Of a stretch of DNA of 41,872 nt, positions 17,387 through 25,258 are shown one piece after another. This stretch comes from Olsenella profusa F0195 (GTDB lineage Bacteria > Actinomycetota > Coriobacteriia > Coriobacteriales > Atopobiaceae). The notes under the pieces are model-generated. The model was not told the origin of the DNA. It did no database searches and worked only from the letters and a program-made list of their open reading frames with translations. Where the stretch lies: the NCBI RefSeq assembly GCF_000468755.1, contig NZ_AWEZ01000056.1, forward strand, positions 1 through 41,872, in the 5' to 3' direction. The translations under genes were made by a program, and so were the position numbers. How positions within the stretch are numbered: position 1 is the stretch's first letter; each line of letters starts with the position of its first letter.

Positions 17387-18346
17387 ATGGACATCATGCA
17401 TCCCAAGATCGTCATTGGCACCAACTCCTGGGGATCGCCCCTGTACGAGCAGGTCGTGCGCGGCTCTGCCGTGGACGAGGGCACCCTCGCCGCAGCCGTC
17501 CAGGAGGCGCTCGACCAAGATGTCGCGCTCTTCGACACGGCACGTGCCTACGGCCTAGGCGCATGTGCCAAGATCATGGGCAGGGTGCTGCCCGACGAGG
17601 CGCATGTCTCGGCCAAGTTCACGCCCATCGGTCGCCATCGCGCGGGCAGGCTCATCGACTCCTTCGAGCGCGACGCGCGTGACCTCGGCCGCGACTACCT
17701 CGACGTCTATTGGCTGCACCTACCCAGCGACATCGAGGGCAACCTGCTCGAGGCCGTGGCGCTCAGGCAGGTGGGCCTGATCGGCCACATCGGCGTCTCG
17801 AACTTCAGCCTCGCGGAGTGCCAGCTGGCACAGGAGTTCCTTGCCCGCTTCGACGTTCCCCTCTATGGCGTGCAGAACCACTTCTCGCTCGTCTCGCATG
17901 GGCCCGAGGAGCTTCGGACGCTCGCCTGGTGCCAGGAGCAGGACGTCCGGTACTGGGGCTGGGCGACGCTCGAGGAGGGCCTGCTCGCCAAGGCCAGCCT
18001 TCGCCTGGCCTCCCTGAGGGACCGCGAGCAGCGGCTCGCACGGCTCTACAGCGTCATGGAGACGGTGGGCAACGACCACGGCATCAACCTGGCGCAGGTG
18101 GCCATCGCCTACTGCCGCACGCGGGGAGTCGTGCCGATGGTGGGGTGTCGCAGGCCCGCACACGTGCGCGAGGCTGCGGACGCTGCGCGTGTGGGGCTCA
18201 CACACACGGAGGTCGAACTGCTGGAACAGGCGGCCGAACTCTGCGGCGTGGAGGGCATCTCTGGATCGTGCGAGGTTTTCCGGCGGCTCATGTCTCGCGT
18301 GCGGACTGGGGCCGGTACGCGAGACGACCTCGGCAGGAGCGCCTAA
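17387..18346 (+). CDS. Aldo/keto reductase
   Basis: 319 residues, an NAD(P)H-dependent oxidoreductase of the TIM-barrel AKR superfamily. The catalytic tetrad is complete: D50 and Y55 (FDTARAYG), K77 (SAKFTP) and H111 (YWLHLPS). GHIGVSNFS and QNHFSLVSHGPEEL are the usual substrate and cofactor segments. ATG 17387 is the first start after an in-frame stop, with AGGAGGG 12-13 bases upstream, which is rather far. The last 27 codons, from about GSCEVFRRLMSRVRTG to the stop, lie inside the mirrored repeat element at 18264-18374. The natural C-terminus has therefore been replaced or extended by repeat DNA. The gene converges with the DUF4143 ATPase 26 bases away. The substrate is unknown. Confidence 0.9.
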   Translation: MDIMHPKIVIGTNSWGSPLYEQVVRGSAVDEGTLAAAVQEALDQDVALFDTARAYGLGACAKIMGRVLPDEAHVSAKFTPIGRHRAGRLIDSFERDARDLGRDYLDVYWLHLPSDIEGNLLEAVALRQVGLIGHIGVSNFSLAECQLAQEFLARFDVPLYGVQNHFSLVSHGPEELRTLAWCQEQDVRYWGWATLEEGLLAKASLRLASLRDREQRLARLYSVMETVGNDHGINLAQVAIAYCRTRGVVPMVGCRRPAHVREAADAARVGLTHTEVELLEQAAELCGVEGISGSCEVFRRLMSRVRTGAGTRDDLGRSA

Positions 18347-18374
18347 CCCGACTGGCAGGAGTCCTCGCACGATC
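18264..18374. repeat. Mirrored GTGCGAG repeat element, copy A
   Basis: Bounded by perfect 12-bp inverted ends: GATCGTGCGAGG at 18264-18275 and CCTCGCACGATC at 18363-18374. The core at 18291-18325 is an imperfect palindrome, TGTCTCGCGTGCGGACT facing GGTACGCGAGAC. The left end is followed by GTTTTC as in copy C. It forms the end of the aldo/keto reductase gene and overlaps the stop codon of the convergent ATPase gene at 18373-18375. Related to the elements at 21626-21777 and 39937-40068. Confidence 0.85.
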
Positions 18375-19743
18375 AGAGGGGTTCTGGCATGCCGCCCGTA
18401 GCGATGTGCTGGGCGGCATAGAGGGGGAGCCGCCTCACCTGCCTTCCATCGGAACTCGTGTCGCTGCCAAAATCGTTCTCAGAGAGCACGTAGGCATGGG
18501 GCGCGTGAGCCTTGTCCATGAATCGTGCTAGCGTCCGTGCCCTGATGTTGCGCGATGACTTGACCTCGATGGGAATGACTTCCGCACGGTTGGTCTGCAG
18601 AAGGAAGTCCAGCTCGCCATGCGTGTGCCATGAGGTGGGAGGCACCCAGTAGTAGGTGCGCGCATCGTGTGACGCAAGCGCCTGCATCACGGAATTCTCG
18701 GCCAAGGCACCCCGGAAGTCGGATGAGGCCATGATGGAGCGACGCTCCTCGGCATCGAGCCACAACCTGGGATCGACGGAAAGCTTGTAGAACATGATTC
18801 CCGTATCCGCCAGATACACCTTGAAGAAGCTGCCCTCCCCTTCGTCATAGGGCACGAGCGGGGGGTGCGTGCACGTGGTGAGGCCATGGATGGAGATGAC
18901 ACCCGCACCCTCCAGCCATTCGAGAGGCTCTATGAGCTTGGCCCTGCGACCGCCTCGCTCCACCTCCGCATACTTGAACTTCTTTGTGGAAGACCTCAGC
19001 AGCTGAGTGGAGATGCTCCCCCATATCCTGCGGGCCGCGATACCGCTGATGCCACTCTCGGGATCGCTCATGTCGGCCGTGTACGTCTCATCGATCTCTC
19101 GTTGCTGCACGCGCACCTCATCGAGCGAGCGGGTGTCAACGTATGCGGCAACGGCAGCGGGCATCCCACCAATCACCTGGTACAGCCTAAAGTATCTCAG
19201 CGCCTCCCGATGGGCAGCGTAGATCTCGAGGCTCTGTGCGTGGGACCGTATGGCATCGGCCATCTGCCGCTCGTCCAGTGCCCAAAGAAACTCCTCGAAG
19301 GTCATAGGGTGTAGGGTAAGCTGCTCGACCCCACTGGGAAAGGGCAGCTTCCTGTGACGCGTCGCGACGCCCAACTGGCTGCCCGTCGCCAGGATGCGCC
19401 ACCCAGACCCCGAGAAGAACCTCAGGGAATTGAGCGCGCGTTCGCATAGCTGCACCTCGTCAAAGAGGACGATGGCGGACTCCTTGTGAATGGGAACCCG
19501 CTTATAATCGGCAACACGCTGCATGATGCCGTCCACGTCATCGGTTGGACCATTGAAAAGCGGTGCGATGATGTCGAGGTCGGTCTGGAAGTCAAGCTTA
19601 ATGAACTCGTTGCCGGCGATACGGCGGCCCACCGACTCGGCAGCATACGTCTTGCCCACACGACGGGCGCCTCTGATGAGCAGGGGGCGTGCGTTGTGCT
19701 CCTGTATCCATTTCTCTATTGTAGACTCGATCTGCCTCTGCAT
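18373..19743 (-). CDS. ATPase of the AAA_14/DUF4143 type
   Basis: 456 residues from the ATG at 19743, chosen for AAGGAG 6 bases upstream; the frame runs on into the operator palindromes but is not coding there. Walker A GARRVGKT at residues 25-32 and Walker B IVLFDE ending at D95-E96 give a P-loop ATPase core with sensor region LATGSQLG. The C-terminal DUF4143 half ends with GELDFLLQ...VIPIEVKSS, a PD-(D/E)xK nuclease-like arrangement. Such proteins are very common and often mobile in anaerobes; their cellular role is not established. The gene stands alone behind two tandem palindromes, which suggests autoregulation. Its stop codon overlaps the tip of repeat copy A. Confidence 0.85.
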   Translation of the reverse strand: MQRQIESTIEKWIQEHNARPLLIRGARRVGKTYAAESVGRRIAGNEFIKLDFQTDLDIIAPLFNGPTDDVDGIMQRVADYKRVPIHKESAIVLFDEVQLCERALNSLRFFSGSGWRILATGSQLGVATRHRKLPFPSGVEQLTLHPMTFEEFLWALDERQMADAIRSHAQSLEIYAAHREALRYFRLYQVIGGMPAAVAAYVDTRSLDEVRVQQREIDETYTADMSDPESGISGIAARRIWGSISTQLLRSSTKKFKYAEVERGGRRAKLIEPLEWLEGAGVISIHGLTTCTHPPLVPYDEGEGSFFKVYLADTGIMFYKLSVDPRLWLDAEERRSIMASSDFRGALAENSVMQALASHDARTYYWVPPTSWHTHGELDFLLQTNRAEVIPIEVKSSRNIRARTLARFMDKAHAPHAYVLSENDFGSDTSSDGRQVRRLPLYAAQHIATGGMPEPL

Positions 19744-19760
19744 GTGTCGCTCCTTTTCAT

Positions 19761-19819
19761 ATTTCATGTACTCAGAGTACATGAAATTAATTATTTCGTG
19801 TACTCTGAGTACATGAAAT
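19761..19819. promoter_or_regulatory. Two tandem 25-bp palindromic operator-like sites
   Basis: Site 1: TTTCATGTACTC (19762-19773), central A, then GAGTACATGAAA (19775-19786), perfect, and one more pair outside. Site 2: TTTCGTGTACTC (19794-19805), central T, then GAGTACATGAAA (19807-19818), with one mismatch. The centres are 32 bases apart, about three helical turns. They lie between the start of the DUF4143 ATPase and recQ, and site 1 ends about 10 bases before the ATPase ribosome-binding site. This is the geometry of a dimeric repressor binding cooperatively. Confidence 0.75.
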
Positions 19820-19920
19820 ATGTTCATGGAGTGACGTTATGTTGGGGAGCGCGCACGTTTTGCCATAAGCTGCACTGAATGACGCGCGTTTGTGTACAGG
19901 AGGACCAGGAGGACGGACCG

Positions 19921-21531
19921 ATGGATGATGGAGGCCAACACATGAATGCGCCTTCTCGTCCCACCACCGCGTCACCGACGCCCGACGGTGCCCGTGAGGT
20001 GCTTGCCGAATGCTTTGGCTACCAGAGCTTCCGTCCCGGCCAGGAGGAGGTCATCTCCGCCGTGCTCGCCGGGCGCGACGCCCTCGCCGTCATGCCCACG
20101 GGTGCCGGGAAGTCCGCATGCTACCAGATACCGGCGGCGCTGCTGGGAAGGCAAGGCCTCACGATCGTAGTGAGTCCGCTCATCTCGCTCATGGGGGACC
20201 AGGTGCGCGGCCTCAAGGAGGCGGGCATACGTGGCTCGTACCTCAACAGCACGCTCACGCAGCGTCAGCAGGGGGTTGTGATGGCGCGCGCCCTCGCCGG
20301 CTGGTACGATCTCATGTACGTGGCACCCGAGCGGCTTGCCGAGCCGCACTTCGCGGAGTTTGCCGCCCAGGCGCACGTGCCGCTCGTCGCCGTGGACGAG
20401 GCGCACTGCATCTCCCAATGGGGGCAGGACTTCCGTCCGGCGTACCGTCGCATCGCATCCTTTGTCGATCACCTGCCCAAGCGCCCACCCGTGGTGGCAC
20501 TGACGGCGACGGCGACCCAGCGCGTGCGCGACGACGTGGTGAGGCTCCTGGGACTGCGTGACCCACAGACGGTGGTCACGGGCTTCGACCGGCCTAGCCT
20601 CACGCTGGCCTCCTTCGAGCTCACGCCCAGGCGACGCGAGGCCTTCGTCGTGGACTTCTGCCTCTCGCACCCCGACCAGTCGGGCATCGTCTATGCGCTC
20701 ACGCGCAAGGCGGTGGACCGCCTCGCGGAGGCACTGCGCAGCGAGGGCGTCTCGGTTGTCTCGTACCACGCGGGATATGACGCCACCGACCGCACGGCCG
20801 CCCAGCGCGCCTTCGTGAGCGACGACGCGCGCGTGATGGTGGCCACGAATGCCTTTGGCATGGGCATCGACAAGTCTGACGTGCGCTTCGTGCTCAACTG
20901 TGGCATGCCGCAGACGCTTGAGGAGTACTACCAGGAGGCCGGCCGTGCCGGACGCGATGGCGAGCCCGCCACCTGCATGCTGCTGTGGTGCAGAAACGAC
21001 ATCCGCACCTGCCATTACTTCATCGACAACGCCGAGTTTGCGCCGGAACTTTCGGAGGAGGAATGCCACACGCTCACGAGGCATCGCGAGAGCCTCCTGG
21101 GAGCCATGATCGGCTATGCGACGAGCGACGGCTGCCTGCACCAGCGCGTGCTCACGTACTTTGGGCAAGCGGGACAGGGCGATGTGGGCGCATGCGATGC
21201 CTGCAGCGTCTGCCTGGGACAGCGGGCGGCGGACTACGTGGGAGGGCACGCCCTGCGCGGCGCCATCGAGCGGCCGACCAAGCGCGCCAACCCCGGCACG
21301 CTTGCCTCCGACGAGGACGAGGCCCTGTTCCAAAGGCTGCGCCGCCTGCGCAAGGAGCTTGCGGACGAGGCCGGCGTGCCTCCCTACGTGGTCTTCTCGG
21401 ACGCCACGCTGCGCGGCATGGCCACCGCGCGCCCTCGCACCCGCGACGAGCTCCTGCAGGTATCGGGCGTGGGAAAGACCAAGCTCAGGCGCTATGGCGA
21501 CGAGTTCCTCTCGGAGATTCGAAGCGCGTAG
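19921..21531 (+). CDS. recQ: RecQ-family ATP-dependent DNA helicase
   Basis: 536 residues from the ATG at 19921 (AGGAGG 8 bases upstream); the ATG at 19942 also has GGAGG and is a real alternative. FGYQSFRPGQEEVI is motif 0, TGAGKS at 60-65 the Walker A, DEAH near 160 motif II, then TATATQRVRDD (motif III), TNAFGMGIDKSDVRFV (motif V) and QEAGRAGRDG (motif VI). Four cysteines (DGC...ACDACSVC) form the RecQ zinc site. An HRDC domain closes the protein (LRKELADEAGVPPYVVFSDA). Only about 35 residues separate the zinc site from HRDC, so the winged-helix RQC domain is missing. It unwinds DNA in repair and recombination. Confidence 0.95.
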   Translation: MDDGGQHMNAPSRPTTASPTPDGAREVLAECFGYQSFRPGQEEVISAVLAGRDALAVMPTGAGKSACYQIPAALLGRQGLTIVVSPLISLMGDQVRGLKEAGIRGSYLNSTLTQRQQGVVMARALAGWYDLMYVAPERLAEPHFAEFAAQAHVPLVAVDEAHCISQWGQDFRPAYRRIASFVDHLPKRPPVVALTATATQRVRDDVVRLLGLRDPQTVVTGFDRPSLTLASFELTPRRREAFVVDFCLSHPDQSGIVYALTRKAVDRLAEALRSEGVSVVSYHAGYDATDRTAAQRAFVSDDARVMVATNAFGMGIDKSDVRFVLNCGMPQTLEEYYQEAGRAGRDGEPATCMLLWCRNDIRTCHYFIDNAEFAPELSEEECHTLTRHRESLLGAMIGYATSDGCLHQRVLTYFGQAGQGDVGACDACSVCLGQRAADYVGGHALRGAIERPTKRANPGTLASDEDEALFQRLRRLRKELADEAGVPPYVVFSDATLRGMATARPRTRDELLQVSGVGKTKLRRYGDEFLSEIRSA

Positions 21532-21560
21532 GGTCCGGCACGGTGCTTTCAGGGGTCGAC

Positions 21561-21647
21561 ATGCCACGTTCGGACGGCGTCCTGTTCGCCGTTGCCCTCA
21601 CCCCCATCGTGTGGGGTGCCTTGTTGATCGTGCGAGGTCTCCTGTAG
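21561..21647 (+). CDS. Possible 28-residue single-span membrane peptide
   Basis: Starts 29 bases after the recQ stop with AGGGG 5 bases before the ATG. It reads MPRSDG then a continuous hydrophobic stretch (VLFAVALTPIVWGALLIVRG) and ends LL-stop. Its last codons run into repeat copy B, so repeat DNA supplies the end of this frame. It has the shape of a small membrane protein, but without comparison it could be chance. Confidence 0.3.
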   Translation: MPRSDGVLFAVALTPIVWGALLIVRGLL

Positions 21648-21777
21648 ACCGTGCGACCTTTTTCGGCTGATGTTGTCTCGCATGCGGACTTTAGTCAGCA
21701 CGCGAGACATTTGGGGCGATAAAACCTAGCACGATATAGGTGAGACCTCGCATAATCGCATGGGCCCTCGCACGACC
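21626..21777. repeat. Mirrored GTGCGAG repeat element, copy B
   Basis: Outer arms GATCGTGCGAGG (21626-21637) and CCTCGCACGACC (21766-21777). An inner pair, CCGTGCGACCTTTTT and ATAAAACCTAGCACGAT, flanks a 36-bp core at 21674-21709 made of TGTCTCGCATGCGGACT facing AGTCAGCACGCGAGACA. An extra half word CCTCGCATAATC lies at 21746-21757. It fills the gap between the convergent recQ and dehydrogenase genes. The core is nearly the exact reverse complement of the core of copy C. Confidence 0.85.
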
Positions 21778-21823
21778 AGGTGCACAACCGGCACACGGTC
21801 GCGCGAGCAATCCTCCTACGTGC

Positions 21824-22765
21824 CTACTTGCGGTAGTCATAGAAGCCCTTGCCCGCATTGACGCCCGTCTCGCCGGCGTCGATCTTCTCCTTGAGCAGGG
21901 CAGCGATCCTATGCTCGACGCTGTCGGGATCCTTGGAGGCCGGGCTCATGGCGGCAATGTTATAGGCGGTCGTGAGCCCCACGATGTCCAGGATGCGGAA
22001 GGGGCCGGCGGGTGCGCCGGTGCCCAAGGTCCACGCGAGGTCGATGTCCTCGGGCGTGCCCACGCCGTTGGCCCACAGGCCCTCCGCGGCGTTGAGGAAG
22101 GGGACGAGCATGGAGTTGAGGAGGTAGCCCGGCTGCTCCTTCAGGACGCGCAGGGGGATCATGCGGATGGCCGCGGCGAACTCGACGACCTGTTCGAAGT
22201 GGCGCTTGTCGGTGCCGGCATGACCCATGACCTCGCCGGTGGGGTTCTTCCAGATCTCGTTGGCAAAGTGCAGGGCCAGAAACTTCTCGGGACGACCGGT
22301 GGAGGCGGCGAAGCTGCTGGGCAGCAGCGTGGAGGAGTTGGTGACGATGACGGTCCTCTCGGGAATGTGCTTGGCCAGCTCCGTGTAGAAGGCGGTCTTG
22401 GCGTCGGGGGCCTCGGCGACAGCCTCGATCACGAGGTCGGCATCGCCAAATGCCTCGTCCCAGTCGGTGGTGAGCCTGAGGCTCCGGTAGGCAGCCTCGA
22501 CGCGCTCCTTGCAGGCGTCGAGCGCCTCGGGCGTGACGTCCTCCCTGGCGATGAGACCGTAGGCATAGGCCGCAGGATCGGTCTTCATGGCCTCAAGCGT
22601 ATCGAGATAGATCTGGTGCAGGCGGTCGACCTTGGGCTGGGCGCGGCCGATGGAGGCCTCGGTGCGCAGCCAGATGGTGACGTTGAGGCCACAGTAGGCG
22701 GCCTGGAAGGCAATCTGGCTTCCCAGCACGCCGCCCCCGGCGACGGTGATGTTCTTGAAGTCCAT
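21824..22765 (-). CDS. 3-hydroxyacyl-CoA dehydrogenase (HBDH family)
   Basis: 313 residues, about 30 longer than the classical 282-residue 3-hydroxybutyryl-CoA dehydrogenase. It oxidises (S)-3-hydroxyacyl-CoA to 3-ketoacyl-CoA with NAD(P), or runs in reverse in butyrate-type synthesis. The N-terminal Rossmann motif is AGGGVLGSQIA (residues 9-19). LVIEAVAE and NSSTLLPSSF follow, then the catalytic-His region HFANEIWKNPTGEVM, with the conserved Asn. KEQPGYLLNSMLVPFLNAAE and DIVGLTTAYNIA belong to the C-terminal helical domain. The tail GKGFYDYRK is typical. GGAG lies 6 bases before the ATG. It is 53 bases downstream of the FMN reductase and may be cotranscribed. No thiolase or crotonase is nearby, so the pathway is open. 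Confidence 0.9.
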   Translation of the reverse strand: MDFKNITVAGGGVLGSQIAFQAAYCGLNVTIWLRTEASIGRAQPKVDRLHQIYLDTLEAMKTDPAAYAYGLIAREDVTPEALDACKERVEAAYRSLRLTTDWDEAFGDADLVIEAVAEAPDAKTAFYTELAKHIPERTVIVTNSSTLLPSSFAASTGRPEKFLALHFANEIWKNPTGEVMGHAGTDKRHFEQVVEFAAAIRMIPLRVLKEQPGYLLNSMLVPFLNAAEGLWANGVGTPEDIDLAWTLGTGAPAGPFRILDIVGLTTAYNIAAMSPASKDPDSVEHRIAALLKEKIDAGETGVNAGKGFYDYRK

Positions 22766-22818
22766 GGGATGCTCCTTCGTGTTGCACGCTGAATGGATGT
22801 GTGGTCTGCCCCCTGATG

Positions 22819-23373
22819 CTATGCGATAAACGCCAGGAAGTCACTCACCTGTCGCCGAACGCGGGCGCGCTGCCCGTCGTCCAGCTCCACGACGCCGGAG
22901 CCCCATGCCGCCGGGGCAAGCGAGAACCCCTCGCCCGTTGCCTCGGCGCCGCCCATGACGTCCGCACCCACAAACGACAGCAGCGAGCCCAGCTGGGCGC
23001 GCATCTCGGCCGTCGCGGTGCGACCACCGATGCCGCTCAGAGTGACCTTCTTGTCCTTGATGACCGTGGCGGCACTCCCCTGCCTCACGGGACGGCTCAT
23101 CCAGTCGACGAAGTCCTTCACATAGCCGGGATAGCTGCAGTTGTACTGGGGCGAGACGATCCAGAGGCCATCGGCGCCCTCGATCACCTTGCGTGCGTCG
23201 GCAACCGCCTCGGGGGTCGGCCACTCGAGGTCCTGGCTCATGCGCGGCAGCTTCTGGGCATCGAGGTCAACGATGTCTGCCCTCCCCGCAAGCTCGTCCT
23301 TGATTACCGTCATGAGCTGGGCGTTGAACGAGCCCTGCCTGTTGGAGCCCAAGACGAATGCTATCTGCTTCAT
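22819..23373 (-). CDS. NAD(P)H-dependent FMN reductase / flavodoxin-like oxidoreductase
   Basis: 184 residues with a flavodoxin-like fold. GSNRQGSFN at residues 9-17 binds the FMN phosphate, and SPQYNCSYPGYVKDFVDW is the characteristic NADPH-dependent FMN reductase segment (SPEYN.S.PG.LKN..DW). The C-terminal part, SGIGGRTATAEMRAQL, is as in the YhdA/chromate reductase group. AGGAG lies 7 bases before the ATG. It reduces FMN, quinones or similar acceptors in the cytoplasm. It lies upstream of the hydroxyacyl-CoA dehydrogenase on the same strand. No direct partner is evident. Confidence 0.9.
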   Translation of the reverse strand: MKQIAFVLGSNRQGSFNAQLMTVIKDELAGRADIVDLDAQKLPRMSQDLEWPTPEAVADARKVIEGADGLWIVSPQYNCSYPGYVKDFVDWMSRPVRQGSAATVIKDKKVTLSGIGGRTATAEMRAQLGSLLSFVGADVMGGAEATGEGFSLAPAAWGSGVVELDDGQRARVRRQVSDFLAFIA

Positions 23374-23803
23374 ATGTCACTCCTACTATAGCAATTTTCG
23401 GTCACGTCATTCCTACCCGTCGCGTCGTCGGCCATGCGGGGAGGGAAGCTTTTGAGACCGCACCACCACAGATGCACCACGGGACATGGGCGTACGGATC
23501 ACCGACCGAAGGCCGATTGCCGGGGATGTCACCACATCCAGGCAGACAGCTTCCCCGCCGCACTGGCGACGGCGATATCCTTCATCGCGGCTACGACGGC
23601 ATCGTCGGCAGTGGCACCGATGTGCCAGCGGGCAACCTGCACCACGACCTTATCGACAGTGGACACGGCCACGGAGTTGGGCACGGCCCCAAGCATGCCG
23701 AGCGTTCTCCTACCACAAGCGACACATGAACGTCATCTCCGTGGCGAGCGGCGCGCTGCGGACTCGAAGGAGGCCCCACCCGGCACGAGGCCCTCCCAAA
23801 GGG
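23374..23803. other. 430-base gap between the FMN reductase and the ABC transporter
   Basis: No well-supported gene except the 55-residue minus-strand frame listed separately. Base composition stays high in G+C. TATAG near 23387-23391 is too close to the FMN reductase ribosome-binding site to serve as its promoter. No terminator with a clear stem was found for the ABC gene that ends at 23804. Confidence 0.35.
23529..23696 (-). CDS. Small unrecognised frame, 55 residues, possible relic
   Basis: Begins at an ATG with GGAGA about 9 bases upstream and reads MLGAVPNSVAVSTVDKVVVQ, then VARWHIGATADDAVVAAMKD, then IAVASAAGKLSAWMW-stop. The amino-acid mix (Ala/Val-rich with amphipathic helices) is protein-like, and its bias to G/C in third positions matches neighbouring genes. 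No family is recognised. It may be a small protein or the remaining piece of a degraded gene. Confidence 0.25.
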   Translation of the reverse strand: MLGAVPNSVAVSTVDKVVVQVARWHIGATADDAVVAAMKDIAVASAAGKLSAWMW

Positions 23804-25246
23804 TCATTCTGCCGAGGACGGTCTCGGCCATTCCTCGCGCCGCGCAGGGCCAAGCCGCACTGGAGCCGCATGGAGTAGCTCCACGTCACCGGACACATGC
23901 GAGGCCACGAGCAGCGTGCGCCCGCCGAGGTGGCGCGTGACGAAGGCAGCCGCGGCCTCATGCGAGACAGCATCGAGTGAGGAGAAGGGCTCGTCCAGCA
24001 CGACGGCCGCGCCGGGATGCGCGAGCGCCCGTACCAGCTCTACCCGCCTGCGCTGCCCACCGGAAAGCTCCGCAACAGGCCTGCCCAGCGCATCCTCGGG
24101 GAGAAGCTCCGCCAGAAGCGCATGCGCCTCGCCCCCAGAGAGCGCCCCCGCCGAGCAGAGCAGGACGTTTTGCTCGGCAGTCATAGCCTCTACCAGCCGG
24201 GAATCCTGGAACTGCACGGAGAGCCCGCCCCAGTCCGGTGCCAAGACCCGTCCAGCAAGCGGGGCAAGAAGCCCGCACGCGGTTCGTATCAGCGTGGTCT
24301 TCCCTGCCCCGGACGGGTCGGCGAGCACCGCGCGCGACCCCGGCGCCAGCACCAAATCGCAGGTAGCAACAGCGACATCGCCGTAGCCCAAGGTCACGCC
24401 CTCAAGAGCAATCCCCGCTGGCACAGGTGCCGCGACCCTGCGCCGCTCGCCCGCAGCTCGTGGCACGCTGGCGCCAAGCGCCCAACAACCCGTGGAGCGA
24501 AGCCACGCGAGGAAGGCCCTCTCGCACGCCCACGAGAGCGCCACCACCACGATGGTCCACGCAAAGAGGTCGCCTGTCTCAAGCAGGAGCTTTGCCTGGT
24601 AGATGCGCTCACCCATGGAGCCGCGCGGGCTGCCGATAAGCTCGGCGGCAACGCCGGCCTTCCAGGCCATGCCACAGGCGTTCCTGCACGTTGCCACAAG
24701 GTATGGGAGGAGCTGCTGCCACGTGTCTGCCAGGAAGCGCCGCCAGCCAGGCACGCCCATCACGCGCAGAAGCTCGCCCAGGCCGGGGTCGGCCGCGCTG
24801 CGCCCCTCAAGCACGCTGAAATAGATTGCCGGGAACACGGCGAGAAAGACGGCAATGGCCGATACCCTCACCGAACCCACCCACATGAGCAGCAGCACGA
24901 TCACGCAGACGATGGGCACGCTCTTGAGAAAGCTCACCGCCGGGGCGAGAAGTTCGGCTAGGGTGCGCCAACGGTGTGCGAGAAGGCCGAGCACCAGGCC
25001 CAGCACAAACGCCACGGCAAAGCCTGCGGCTATCCTCGCCAGCGAGAAGCCCACGGTGGACCAGAAGCCCGCCGTGGACATGAGCTCCACCAGCCGCACG
25101 AGAACTGCCATGGGGCCGGCAAGCAGCAGCTCGGAACCCACGGCCATGCTCGCCAGCTGCCACACCACGAGCCAGAACGCCACGGCACCCGCGCGGCGCA
25201 GCACGCCGTGCGGGGTCATGGGTGCATTGCTGCTCTCGCCTGCCAC
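23804..25246 (-). CDS. ABC importer: permease and ATPase fused in one protein (SsuC-SsuB/TauC-TauB type)
   Basis: 480 residues from a GTG at 25246 (an ATG at 25219 is possible). Residues 1-255 are a BPD-type permease with about six spans and an EAA-like loop (GMAWKAGVAAELIGSPRG, 192-209). Residues 278-480 are a nucleotide-binding domain: Walker A ADPSGAGKTT (309-318), Q-loop Q345, signature LSGGQ (394-398), Walker B VVLDEP (415-420) and H-loop His in ASHVSGD. In most bacteria these are separate proteins. Asp310 replaces the usual Gly at the start of the P-loop. It lies 12 bases after the solute-binding lipoprotein, so the two genes form a complete importer. Nitrate/sulfonate/taurine-type or pyrimidine/riboflavin-precursor uptake are possibilities; the substrate is not evident. 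Confidence 0.88.
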   Translation of the reverse strand: MAGESSNAPMTPHGVLRRAGAVAFWLVVWQLASMAVGSELLLAGPMAVLVRLVELMSTAGFWSTVGFSLARIAAGFAVAFVLGLVLGLLAHRWRTLAELLAPAVSFLKSVPIVCVIVLLLMWVGSVRVSAIAVFLAVFPAIYFSVLEGRSAADPGLGELLRVMGVPGWRRFLADTWQQLLPYLVATCRNACGMAWKAGVAAELIGSPRGSMGERIYQAKLLLETGDLFAWTIVVVALSWACERAFLAWLRSTGCWALGASVPRAAGERRRVAAPVPAGIALEGVTLGYGDVAVATCDLVLAPGSRAVLADPSGAGKTTLIRTACGLLAPLAGRVLAPDWGGLSVQFQDSRLVEAMTAEQNVLLCSAGALSGGEAHALLAELLPEDALGRPVAELSGGQRRRVELVRALAHPGAAVVLDEPFSSLDAVSHEAAAAFVTRHLGGRTLLVASHVSGDVELLHAAPVRLGPARREEWPRPSSAE

Positions 25247-25258
25247 GCCTACGTTGGG

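Noticed and set aside
23385-23393. TGCTATAGT as an extended -10 promoter of the FMN reductase
   Set aside because: It directly abuts the ribosome-binding site and would place the transcript start within or after it, leaving no usable leader.
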